Origin: Pseudomonadota bacterium | GTDB lineage: Bacteria; Pseudomonadota; Alphaproteobacteria; Dongiales; Dongiaceae | DNA length: 64,000 bases | NCBI GenBank assembly: GCA_021792365.1 | Contig: JAJYUT010000008.1 | Coordinates: forward strand, 124,001 to 188,000 | Direction: 5' to 3' | Shown here: one piece after another, positions 26,051 to 33,810 of the stretch | How positions within the stretch are numbered: position 1 is the first letter of the stretch | Layout of the letters: each line of letters opens with the position of its first letter | The notes under the pieces: model-generated | What the model was told of the DNA's origin: nothing | Databases searched by the model: none | What the model saw: the letters and a program-made list of their open reading frames with translations, nothing else | Program-made: the position numbers and the translations under genes

Positions 26051-26872
26051 ATGGAAGATAACGATAGGCGGTCCTGGCGCACCGCGATCAGCGATATCGA
26101 AAAATCCGAAGTCTACATACGGGGTTATGGTCTTGGCGACCTGATCGGCCGGATGTCCTTCTCCGCTGCCACCTTCCTGCTGATCCGCGGCCAGCTCCCC
26201 ACGCCTGGTGAAGCCCGGATGATGGACGCGATCCTTTGCTCGGTACTCGATTACGGGCTCAAGAAGCCGGGGACCGTTGCCGCGCGCTATTGCGTTTCCG
26301 CCAATCCGTCCATGACGGCTGGTTTGGCCACCGCCATCCTGTCGGTCGGCGAATACACGCTGGCGCCCGATGACGCCGGCCGTTTCATCATGGAGAGCTA
26401 TGCCGAAGCCAGCCGTGGCGGCACGCCGGGTGAGGCGGCGGCAGCGGCCGAGATCGACAAAGTGCGCGCCGCCAGGCGACGAGTACCCGGTTTCGGTCAT
26501 CCGAATTTCCGCTTCCTCGATCCGCGAGCCCAGAAGCTGAAGGAGATCGCGAAGGCTGAGGGCGTCTGGGGCCCGCTTTGCGACTGGTATGAAGCGCTGC
26601 ACCGCGCTTTCACAACGAAAACGGGAAAGCCGGAGATTGTGGTCAACGAGGTCGGCATGATGGCGGCGATTCTTGCGCAAATGGGGTTCACGCCGGCGGA
26701 GATGACCGGCGTCGCCATCCTCTCGACCATGCCCGGCGTCATCGCCCATGTCTCCGAAGAGATCCAGAGCAATGTGCGCATTCGCACCGTTCCGGATGAT
26801 GCGGTGGAGTACGAACGCAACCGCCGGGATCTCGCCGGCGACCTGAAGCAAAAGGGCTGGAGTTCCCGGTGA
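26051..26872 (+). CDS. Citryl-CoA lyase-like citrate synthase family protein
   Basis: A 273-residue short member of the citrate synthase superfamily, the size of citryl-CoA lyases rather than of full citrate synthase (about 430). The segment RRVPGFGHPNFRFLDPRAQKL matches the GxGHxxxxxxDPRA core with its catalytic His, and PGVIAHVSEEIQ matches the later GxxAHxxE helix. By eye, the place of the other catalytic His (LHGGANE in citrate synthase) reads ASRGGTPGE, with Arg. The ATG at 26051 with GAGGAAC upstream is used; the track start is 29 codons earlier. It likely splits or forms a C-C bond on an acyl-CoA made by the SucCD-like ligase. Confidence 0.8.
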   Translation: MEDNDRRSWRTAISDIEKSEVYIRGYGLGDLIGRMSFSAATFLLIRGQLPTPGEARMMDAILCSVLDYGLKKPGTVAARYCVSANPSMTAGLATAILSVGEYTLAPDDAGRFIMESYAEASRGGTPGEAAAAAEIDKVRAARRRVPGFGHPNFRFLDPRAQKLKEIAKAEGVWGPLCDWYEALHRAFTTKTGKPEIVVNEVGMMAAILAQMGFTPAEMTGVAILSTMPGVIAHVSEEIQSNVRIRTVPDDAVEYERNRRDLAGDLKQKGWSSR

Positions 26873-26924
26873 AAGTGCCAATGCCACCTTGTCGGCCTTG
26901 ACCAAGACCCAAACGGAACGACTC

Positions 26925-27716
26925 ATGCATATCGTTGTCACCATAAAGCCGGTTATTGATCCGAATACGCCGTCCGTTCTTCTGAAGATCGGAAAGGACG
27001 GCGTCACCCTCGAACTTCCGGCCGGCATGAGCCAGATCATGAACGGCTATGACGCCAATGCAGTTGAAGCGGCGCTCGCGCTCAAGGACAAGCATGGCGG
27101 AACAGTCACGGTTCTCAGTGTCGGCGATGAAACGAGCAAGAATTGCCTTCGTCGCGCGATCGGCATGGGGGCTGACAGGGGCGTGCATATCGCGGGACCG
27201 ACGGGGCTCGCATGCGACAGCTCCTTGATCGCGAAACTGCTCGGAGCGGCGGTCGGCAAGCTGGGCTTCGTCGATCTCGTTCTGTGCGGCCGCCAAGCGT
27301 CAGACACGGATGCGGCACAGGTGCCGTTTCTGCTGGCAGGGGAACTGGGCCTTCCGGTGATTTCGCCGGTGAAAAACATTCAGGGCGTGGATGACGATTC
27401 GGCAGTTGTAGATCGCATCGGCGAGGGGTGCACGCAGCGGCTCCAGGTGAAGCTCCCGGCTTTGCTCGGGATTTCGAACGAGATCAACAAGCCCCGCCCG
27501 GCTCCATTGAAAGGCGTCATGCTGGCGAAGAAGGCGGAGATCCCGACTTGGACGCACAGTGATCTCGGCATTGAAGCGCCCCAGCCGGCCATGACCTTGC
27601 GCCGCCTCTATATTGAACCGCCGGTCGAAACGCGCGCCGAGTTGATCGCGGCGGAATCCGCGCGCGCGGCCGGACGTGCCCTGGCCGACCGCCTTCGGCA
27701 GGAAGGGAAGATCTGA
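26925..27716 (+). CDS. etfB: Electron transfer flavoprotein beta subunit
   Basis: A 263-residue EtfB. The start MHIVVTIKPVIDPNTP, the AMP-site region TVLSVGDETSKNCLRRAIGMGADRGVHI and LVLCGRQASDTDAAQVPFLLAGELGLP are family hallmarks. Together with EtfA it carries single-FAD electrons from dehydrogenases to the quinone pool through ETF:quinone oxidoreductase, which is not in this window. The ATG at 26925 is chosen over the track's upstream TTG. It overlaps etfA by one base. Being inside the regulon suggests it serves the acyl-CoA or amine dehydrogenases encoded here. Confidence 0.93.
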   Translation: MHIVVTIKPVIDPNTPSVLLKIGKDGVTLELPAGMSQIMNGYDANAVEAALALKDKHGGTVTVLSVGDETSKNCLRRAIGMGADRGVHIAGPTGLACDSSLIAKLLGAAVGKLGFVDLVLCGRQASDTDAAQVPFLLAGELGLPVISPVKNIQGVDDDSAVVDRIGEGCTQRLQVKLPALLGISNEINKPRPAPLKGVMLAKKAEIPTWTHSDLGIEAPQPAMTLRRLYIEPPVETRAELIAAESARAAGRALADRLRQEGKI

Positions 27717-28696
27717 TGCCCAAGATCCTCGTTATCGGCGCGATCTCCGAGGGAAACCTGACCGGCACATCGCTCGAAGCCGTCACAGCTACTCTCGAGC
27801 TTGCGGAGGCGATGGGCGCCGAGGTGTTTGGCGGACTGATCGGCGATGAATGCGCGCGCGCAGCGGCAAGATTTGCGGCAGCTGGGCTTTCTGAAGTGTT
27901 CGTCGCGGATCACGCGCGTCATGCGCCTTATGTTGCCGAGTTCCATGTTGCCGCGGCTCAGGCGATCGTCCGCCGTTGCCAGCCGGACGTGATTCTTGCT
28001 CCGAGTACCAGTGAGACATCGGAGTGGATGCCGATCTTGTCGGGCCGGCTCGACGCTGCAATGGCCAGCGCCTGCACCCGCGTTGGGTTTGAGGGCGATC
28101 ATCTGCTAGCGACGAGGCCAGTCTGCGGAGGAGCGGTTCAGGGCGAATACGTTTTGAAGGGCGGGTTGCGGATCGTGACGCTCGCGCCAGCAGCCTACGA
28201 AGCGGCCACACTCTCCGAACCGTGTCCGATCTCCCTGGTGGAGCTGCCAGATGTGCAAGCGCGGGTGACGGTAGTCGAACAGCTGAACGACCAGGTAGGC
28301 AGCGGACCCCCGCTGAGGACTGCCCGGACGGTGGTCTCAGGCGGGCTCGGAATCGGCAACCGCGAGAACTGGAGTCTGATCGAGGACGCCGCCGCTGCTC
28401 TCGGAGCGGCGGTCGGCGCCACGCGCGCGGTGGTCGAGCTTGGCTGGGTGCCGCACGCACAACAAGTCGGGTTCAGCGGTCAGAAGATCAGCCCCGAACT
28501 TTATCTCGCCGTCGGGATCTCGGGCGCGGTGCATCATATGGCGGGACTCGCCGGCGCCAAGACTATCGTCGCGATCAACAAGGATCCGGAAGCGAGCATT
28601 TTCCGTACCGCTCACTTTGGCGTGGTCGGCGATGCGAAGGAGGTCGTGCCCGCCTTCATCGCGCGGGTGAAGGAATTGCGGGCGCAGCAGGCTTGA
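27716..28696 (+). CDS. etfA: Electron transfer flavoprotein alpha subunit
   Basis: A 326-residue EtfA. The N-terminal domain I starts KILVIGAISEGNLTGTSLEAV; the C-terminal FAD domain is unmistakable: TRAVVELGWVPHAQQVGFSGQKISPELYLAVGISGAVHHMAG followed by IVAINKDPEASIF. The start codon shares a base with the etfB stop, so translation is coupled. It forms the FAD-binding half of ETF. Position next to a two-subunit FAD amine-dehydrogenase-like pair suggests direct electron transfer between them. Confidence 0.94.
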   Translation: MPKILVIGAISEGNLTGTSLEAVTATLELAEAMGAEVFGGLIGDECARAAARFAAAGLSEVFVADHARHAPYVAEFHVAAAQAIVRRCQPDVILAPSTSETSEWMPILSGRLDAAMASACTRVGFEGDHLLATRPVCGGAVQGEYVLKGGLRIVTLAPAAYEAATLSEPCPISLVELPDVQARVTVVEQLNDQVGSGPPLRTARTVVSGGLGIGNRENWSLIEDAAAALGAAVGATRAVVELGWVPHAQQVGFSGQKISPELYLAVGISGAVHHMAGLAGAKTIVAINKDPEASIFRTAHFGVVGDAKEVVPAFIARVKELRAQQA

Positions 28697-28709
28697 AGCG
28701 GGGTTCGGC

Positions 28710-30257
28710 ATGGCAAGTGAGCAATTAGTTGTGGTCGGCGGTGGCGTTGCAGGATGTTCGGCCGCCCTCGAAGCGGCCAGGCTCGGGCTGAAGGTGACGC
28801 TGATCGATGAACATCCGCAGAGCCTCCAGGCGATGAGCCTTGATTCTCCTTATTTTTATGGCGCGCGGCTTGCCGCGATCCTGGACGATGCAAGCGTGAT
28901 CAGCGAGCGCGTGCTTGGGGCGAACGACCTGCTGCTGGAGTGTCTGGATGCGGGCGTGGAGATCCTGACCGGTGCCTGCTGCTGGGGCAACTTTGTGCCG
29001 GGACCCAACAACGTGCATCTCAAGAATCCGCAGCTGGGCGTCGCCGATGGCGAACGCTCCTGGTTGATCGACTACGACCGCCTCATCCTGGCGCCAGGAT
29101 CGCGCGATCTGGTCCTGTCCTTCCCCGGTTGGCACCTTCCCGGCGTGCTGGGAGCGAACGGAGCGTCGGCACTGCTGGCGCGATACCTAGCATTTTCGGG
29201 AAGCCGGATGGTGGTCCTCGGCTCCGGCAATATTGGATTGCGGACTGCGCGCCTGGCCATAGAGAAGGGAGTCCAGGTGGCAGCGGTGGTGGAAGTGGCG
29301 TCAGAGATCCGCGGTGACCCAGCGCTCGCCGCAGAGTTGTCGCGCGCCGGCGTGCCCTTCCTTCTCTCTCACACGGTCGAGCAGGTTGTTGGCGAGCAGG
29401 AGGTCCGTGGCATCCGGGTATTGCAAGTCGATTCATCGCTGCAGCCAGTGCTCTCGAGCGCGCAGGAGATCGCTTGCGATACGGTCTGCATGGCCGTCGG
29501 CGTTGTTCCGAACATCGAGTTGGCGTCCGTATCGGGCTGTCGCGTCGCATTCGATACAACGCGTGGTGGCTGGGTGCCGGAGGTCGACGAGGATTTCCGA
29601 ACCAGCATTCCCTCGATTTACGTCGTTGGCGATGCGGCGGGCACATCCGAGAAGATGCACGTCGATCCGCAGATCGCGGCCGAGCAGGGCAAGCACGCTG
29701 CCAATGCCGTTGCTGGCCGGCCGGGTCTTTCGAATGAAGTGAAAGAGAATCGAATTGGACCATCGGAGGAAAATGCGACGCTGCCGGCCGCACGGGCATG
29801 GCTCACCGCTCTGGTGGCAGCGGGTGGAATGGAAGTCGTGGTCTGCCAGTGCGAGGAAGTGACGCGGCGAGAATTGCTGGATGTCAGCCCGCCCAAGTAT
29901 CTCGGCGCCGGCAACATGCGGTCCTGTGGTGGACTAAAGGCGCTCTCGCTTGACGGGCAAAGCAGCCAGGATCTGATCAAACGATTGACGCGGGCAGGGA
30001 TGGGCCATTGCCAGGGCAAGCGCTGCCGCGATCAGACCATCATGCTGCTGGCCGAGGCGACCGGAACCGATCTCTCTCGAATGGTGCCTGGTTCCTATCG
30101 GGTGCCGGTCCGTCCGCTTCCGCTCACGGTCATGTGGGCAGGCGAGGAGACGGAAGAGACGAGGCGGACGTGGCCGATCTGGCTTCATCCGGTCGAAGAA
30201 GGAGCGCCGGGGTATGCCAGCGCACGAGCTGCGGAGTCCGATCGTGCGAAGCGCTGA
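28710..30257 (+). CDS. FAD/NAD(P)-type oxidoreductase with BFD-like [2Fe-2S] domain
   Basis: A 515-residue protein like the A subunits of opine oxidases, HcnB of hydrogen cyanide synthase and D-hydroxyproline dehydrogenase alpha. It has an N-terminal FAD motif (LVVVGGGVAGCSAALEAARLGLKV), a second nucleotide motif (MVVLGSGNIGLRTARLAIEKG), and a BFD-like [2Fe-2S] site near residues 375-450, with Cys in VVCQCEEVT, MRSCGG and GHCQGKRC. It would relay electrons from the substrate-oxidising subunit encoded next, which overlaps it by 44 bp. The third, small ferredoxin-like subunit usual in these complexes is absent; EtfBA lies just upstream. Confidence 0.85.
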   Translation: MASEQLVVVGGGVAGCSAALEAARLGLKVTLIDEHPQSLQAMSLDSPYFYGARLAAILDDASVISERVLGANDLLLECLDAGVEILTGACCWGNFVPGPNNVHLKNPQLGVADGERSWLIDYDRLILAPGSRDLVLSFPGWHLPGVLGANGASALLARYLAFSGSRMVVLGSGNIGLRTARLAIEKGVQVAAVVEVASEIRGDPALAAELSRAGVPFLLSHTVEQVVGEQEVRGIRVLQVDSSLQPVLSSAQEIACDTVCMAVGVVPNIELASVSGCRVAFDTTRGGWVPEVDEDFRTSIPSIYVVGDAAGTSEKMHVDPQIAAEQGKHAANAVAGRPGLSNEVKENRIGPSEENATLPAARAWLTALVAAGGMEVVVCQCEEVTRRELLDVSPPKYLGAGNMRSCGGLKALSLDGQSSQDLIKRLTRAGMGHCQGKRCRDQTIMLLAEATGTDLSRMVPGSYRVPVRPLPLTVMWAGEETEETRRTWPIWLHPVEEGAPGYASARAAESDRAKR

Positions 30258-31404
30258 CGTCGTCATCATCGGGGCAGGTTTGACCGGGCTCTCTTCCGGA
30301 TACTGGCTCGCCAAGGCAGGTGCGAGGGTCGTCATTCTCGAGAAGGGCCGCGTCGCGTGGGAAGCGTCCGGACGCGCCACTGGGTTTCTGAGCCTGCGTG
30401 GCGAACAGCCGCTGGAGGCGCCGCTTGCCGCTGCAGCAGGCGAGCTTTGGACGACTCTGGACGAGGAACTCGGCTATCCGACCGAGTGGATGCCCGGTGG
30501 TCGGCTGTGGGTCGCCCTGGAAGAGGATCGATGGACGGAGCTGCAGGAGATCTGTCCGCAGTGGCAGGCAGCCGGCATTCCCGTGCAGCTCATCGACACC
30601 AAGTCGGCGCGGGAAATCGTGCCTTGCCTGTCCGAGCAAACATTGGGAGGGCTTCACACAACGCGCGGCGGGCATGCGAACCCGCAGCGGACGAGCCAGG
30701 CCTTTGCCTGGGCGTTTCGCGACCGAGGCGGTGAAATCCTGGAGAACACACCGGCGACTGGCATTCGCGTGGAGGGTGGACGAGTTGCCGCCGTCGAGAC
30801 TCCGACCGGCAGCATCGCCACGAGCTCGGTGGTTAATTGCGCCGGGCCACAGATAGGCCTCATCAGCGCCAAGGTTGGTGTATGCGTTCCGGTCGCGCCG
30901 GTGCGCCTGGAGGCAATGGTGACCGCGCCATTGCCGAAGCTCTTTGACGTGGCGATGGTTGGTCACGGCCTCTCGCTACGGCAGACTCGCCGCGGAAACA
31001 TCCATTTCAACGGCGGCCCGCACGAGTGGATCGATGTCGACCTGACATCCGAGCCGGCCAAGCCGAACACGCCGATTGTGCGGAACATGGCTCGTCGGCT
31101 GGCGGAACTGCTTCCCTCAATCGCCAACATCCAGGCGCTGCGGAGTTGGGCGGGTATCGTGGAAGTGACGCCGGATCAGAGCTGCATCATCGAACGTCTA
31201 TCGTCCCCCGAGGGAATGATCGTGGCCTCCGCTTCTGGTCATGGCTTCGGCTTGGCCCCCAGCATTGGCAAGGCGATCTGCGGCCTTGTCCTCGACGGCA
31301 GGAGCCCGATCCCGATTGACGGACTCGGTCTGGATCGATTCGCCGACCTTGATCCGGATTGGCGCGTGGCGCGCAGATGGGGAGCCGGTGCATACAACAC
31401 ATGA
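30214..31404 (+). CDS. FAD-dependent amine/amino acid oxidoreductase (DAO family)
   Basis: A 396-residue DAO-superfamily flavoprotein resembling SoxB, HcnC and opine oxidase B, the subunit that oxidises a C-N bond. The FAD motif is ADVVIIGAGLTGLSSGYWLAKAGARVVILEKG, followed by RATGFLSLRGEQP near the flavin, and the C-terminal SASGHGFGLAPSIGKAICGLVLDG closes the cofactor site. Its start lies inside the preceding BFD-type subunit gene, so the two products probably make one complex. The likely substrate is a secondary amine or amino acid, perhaps produced by Rieske N-dealkylation; this is inference. It ends the operon that starts with the lyase gene. Confidence 0.87.
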   Translation: MPAHELRSPIVRSADVVIIGAGLTGLSSGYWLAKAGARVVILEKGRVAWEASGRATGFLSLRGEQPLEAPLAAAAGELWTTLDEELGYPTEWMPGGRLWVALEEDRWTELQEICPQWQAAGIPVQLIDTKSAREIVPCLSEQTLGGLHTTRGGHANPQRTSQAFAWAFRDRGGEILENTPATGIRVEGGRVAAVETPTGSIATSSVVNCAGPQIGLISAKVGVCVPVAPVRLEAMVTAPLPKLFDVAMVGHGLSLRQTRRGNIHFNGGPHEWIDVDLTSEPAKPNTPIVRNMARRLAELLPSIANIQALRSWAGIVEVTPDQSCIIERLSSPEGMIVASASGHGFGLAPSIGKAICGLVLDGRSPIPIDGLGLDRFADLDPDWRVARRWGAGAYNT

Positions 31405-31439
31405 ATATCTTGCGATTCTGTCCGTTCCGTTCGGCGCAA

Positions 31440-31472
31440 CAGAACCGAGTCGAATAAGTTGACTTGCTGGTA
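31440..31472. promoter_or_regulatory. Regulon operator, site 2 (TetR gene, overlaps start codon)
   Basis: The right half GACTTGCTGGTA (31461-31472) matches the consensus well, and its last A is the first base of the TetR ATG. The left half at the standard 9-bp spacing (CAGAACCGAGTC) is weak, but the inner AGTC-N9-GACT symmetry is exact. This fits negative autoregulation. Confidence 0.65.
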
Positions 31473-32134
31473 TGAGTGCGGCAAATAGCTCTATGCCCAA
31501 GCGAGAACCAGCGGAGACCACATTGAAGCTCTCTCCCCGTGCCGAGCTGAAAGCCAAGAAGCAAGCATATGTGCAAGATGAGATCGTGGCGGCCGCGGCG
31601 AAGCTGTTCGCGGAGCGGGGCTATCGGGCCGTCACCATCGACGACATCGGATCAAGCCTCGATTACACGAAATCGGTCGTCTATTACTATTTCAACAGCA
31701 AGAACGAGATCCTGTGGCAGATCTTCCAGCGCATCTACGACAGCTATTTCGAGAGTATTCAGGAGATCCGCGCCCGCAATCTCCCGCCGGCAGAAGCGAT
31801 GAGGATGATCATTCGCAAGCATGCGCTCAATGTCATGGAGCGTCGCGAGTGGACAGCGATCTATTTCCGCGAGGAAAGCGAGCTGAACGACCAGCAGCGG
31901 CGTGAGATCGCCAAGAAGAAGCGCCAATATGACGCGATGATCGAGGAGGTCTACGAGGCGGGCATGGAAGCCGGCGTCTTCAGGCGGATGCCGAAGCACA
32001 TCGCAGTCAGCGGCCTACTCGGAATGTGCAACTGGCTCTATGTCTGGTACAAGGAGCAGGGTGCCTTTTCGGCCGAGGAGATTGCCGATTACTGCGTCAA
32101 TCTGCTCGCAAACGGGTACCTGACCAAGGGTTAG
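31472..32134 (+). CDS. TetR family regulator, candidate master regulator of the catabolic block
   Basis: A 220-residue TetR-type repressor. After a charged 30-residue N-terminal extension comes the DNA-binding domain: VQDEIVAAAAKLFAERGYRAVTIDDIGSSLDYTKSVVYYYFNSKNEIL. The rest is a helical ligand-binding and dimer domain (RREWTAIYFREESELN, GMCNWLYVWYKEQGAFSAEEIADYC), the latter typical of the AcrR/KstR2-like acyl-CoA-responsive type. It lies in the middle of the block, and its own start codon sits in a copy of the operator found at six other control regions. The ligand could be the substrate or a CoA ester, which cannot be told. Confidence 0.92.
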   Translation: MSAANSSMPKREPAETTLKLSPRAELKAKKQAYVQDEIVAAAAKLFAERGYRAVTIDDIGSSLDYTKSVVYYYFNSKNEILWQIFQRIYDSYFESIQEIRARNLPPAEAMRMIIRKHALNVMERREWTAIYFREESELNDQQRREIAKKKRQYDAMIEEVYEAGMEAGVFRRMPKHIAVSGLLGMCNWLYVWYKEQGAFSAEEIADYCVNLLANGYLTKG

Positions 32135-32250
32135 ATCGGTACGAGACGCCTCGCTCCCTGGACAGTTGCCTCGATTCTCGCCTTCTGACGCTCGCTTCCT
32201 GTGTGCGGCTGCGAAGCGAAAGGGTCGACCTTACTTCGTCACTCGGATTA

Positions 32251-32283
32251 GACTAATTGGTCGATTGATCTGACGCATCGGTA
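32251..32283. promoter_or_regulatory. Regulon operator, site 3 (Rieske oxygenase 1)
   Basis: GACTAATTGGTC, 9-bp spacer GATTGATCT, GACGCATCGGTA. It lies 77 bp upstream of the first Rieske oxygenase start. The downstream gene is monocistronic, so this site appears to serve that enzyme alone. Confidence 0.8.
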
Positions 32284-32359
32284 TGTTACATTGCCGGTAC
32301 AAATGGCGCGCGTAGGTCGCGGTGTGACGCGCTGTCAGATGAGGAGCGAAGGATTTGCG

Positions 32360-33547
32360 ATGAGCGCCGCAGGCTCCAGTTCTCCGGTACTGACGACGCG
32401 AGGCGCCATGCCGGCGTTGGCAATGCCCGAATGCCGTTCCGGGTATGCCACCATCCTGCCACGCGATTACTACACGTCTGCCGAGATATTCGAGATAGAG
32501 CTTGAGCGGGTCTTTGCTCAGCAATGGATTCTGTTGGGACACATCGCGCAGGTTCCCCACATTGGGGACTATTTCGTGCAGCAGTTCGCGCGCGAAAGCA
32601 TCCTGATCGTCCGCGAGTCGAATGACAAGATCAACGGCTTCTACAACGTGTGCCGGCACCGGGGACACCGTTTATGTGCTTCGGCGCACGGCCATGCGCG
32701 ACGCTTCGTGTGTCCCTATCACCATTGGTCTTACGGTACCGATGGAAGCCTCAAGACAGTGCCGGGCTGCTCCGATGGCGAGCACCTCGACTACACGGAC
32801 TGGGGCCTCAAGCCCGTGCGACTGGAGGTGTTCCACGGGTTCATCTTTGGATGGCTCAGTGCCGGCGATGCGCCCTCTCTGGCGCTGAAGTTCGCCACCG
32901 CTGCCGCCGAGTTCGAGAAGATGGAACTGGAGCGGCTCAAGGAGGTCCACCGCGAGACCTACGAGATCAACGCGAACTGGAAGACGCTGCTCGAGAACTA
33001 CCTGGAATGCTATCATTGCAGGGGCAGCCACCCGGAACTTTGCGTCTCGATGGATTTGGCCGCGATGTATGCCGGCACGGACAGCTGGCAGGATCCGTAC
33101 TTTGTCGGGGCGACCCCGCTGAAGCAGAGCATGAAGACAGCCTCCCTGGATGGAATGCTGGTCTCGCGTCCTCTCGGCGCCTACGCTGCCCTCTCGGAGG
33201 TTCCCAGTGGCGTGGGAGTGGGGATCGGGGTTGTGCCGACCTTGTCGCGGGTGATCGTTCACGTCGATCATTGTGTATCCCATGCGCTCCGGCCGATCGA
33301 TGTCGGGCGCGTCGGATGGGAGACCCGTTGGTACGTGAGCGAGGACGCGCAGGAAGGCCGAGACTACAATCTTGCCCGGCTTATCGCAGTCTGGGATGCG
33401 ACCAATAAGGAAGATATCGCGCTCTGCGAAGGCGCCTATCAGGGCGTCCTTTCGCGCAGCTTCACACCCGGCCCGCTGGACCCGAAGCGGGAGTCCGCAA
33501 TCACCGTGGCGCTGCGGACCTATCTCGCGATGATGAAATCTGCCTGA
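32360..33547 (+). CDS. Rieske non-haem iron oxygenase, GbcA-like (alpha subunit 1)
   Basis: A 395-residue Rieske oxygenase. The [2Fe-2S] ligands are in CRHRGH and CPYHHWSY; the catalytic iron ligands are the two His of ENYLECYHCRGSHPEL and the Asp of VWDATNKEDIALCEGAYQGV. This last pattern matches glycine betaine monooxygenase GbcA and relatives, which remove N-methyl groups from quaternary amines. No reductase gene is adjacent. The ATG at 32360, with GAAGGA upstream, is preferred over the track start at 32291. The operator lies just upstream. The substrate remains unknown. Confidence 0.88.
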   Translation: MSAAGSSSPVLTTRGAMPALAMPECRSGYATILPRDYYTSAEIFEIELERVFAQQWILLGHIAQVPHIGDYFVQQFARESILIVRESNDKINGFYNVCRHRGHRLCASAHGHARRFVCPYHHWSYGTDGSLKTVPGCSDGEHLDYTDWGLKPVRLEVFHGFIFGWLSAGDAPSLALKFATAAAEFEKMELERLKEVHRETYEINANWKTLLENYLECYHCRGSHPELCVSMDLAAMYAGTDSWQDPYFVGATPLKQSMKTASLDGMLVSRPLGAYAALSEVPSGVGVGIGVVPTLSRVIVHVDHCVSHALRPIDVGRVGWETRWYVSEDAQEGRDYNLARLIAVWDATNKEDIALCEGAYQGVLSRSFTPGPLDPKRESAITVALRTYLAMMKSA

Positions 33548-33664
33548 CCCCGTCGGGACGGCCCATCCCGCCAGCTCCAGCCTAGAGAGCGTCCAGCCGC
33601 GCACATCGCGGTAGGCCCGCAATTTCCGCTCTGTGGCGAGGCACGCCTTCGCTCGTCCGGGCGC

Positions 33665-33694
33665 TTGACAACTGGCTGACCGGGGTTATTTAAT
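33665..33694 (+). promoter_or_regulatory. Sigma70-type promoter of the SBP-Rieske 2 operon
   Basis: A perfect TTGACA (33665-33670), 18-bp spacer, and TTTAAT (33689-33694). The -10 box ends one base before the regulon operator, so transcription would start inside the operator, as expected for repression. Confidence 0.65.
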
Positions 33695-33695
33695 A

Positions 33696-33728
33696 GAACA
33701 ACAGGTCGTAAAAAAAGACCAGCGGGTC
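33696..33728. promoter_or_regulatory. Regulon operator, site 4 (SBP and Rieske 2)
   Basis: GAACAACAGGTC, spacer GTAAAAAAA, GACCAGCGGGTC: the 12-9-12 layout again, directly downstream of a strong promoter and 82 bp before the binding-protein start. The A-rich spacer resembles those of the other sites. Confidence 0.8.
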
Positions 33729-33810
33729 AAATAAATCTGATAGGCGACCGACGTTGCAGGATTTCGCCCTGCCTGCGGCCGGAACCATGGGCGGATATGG
33801 GAGGTCAGAG

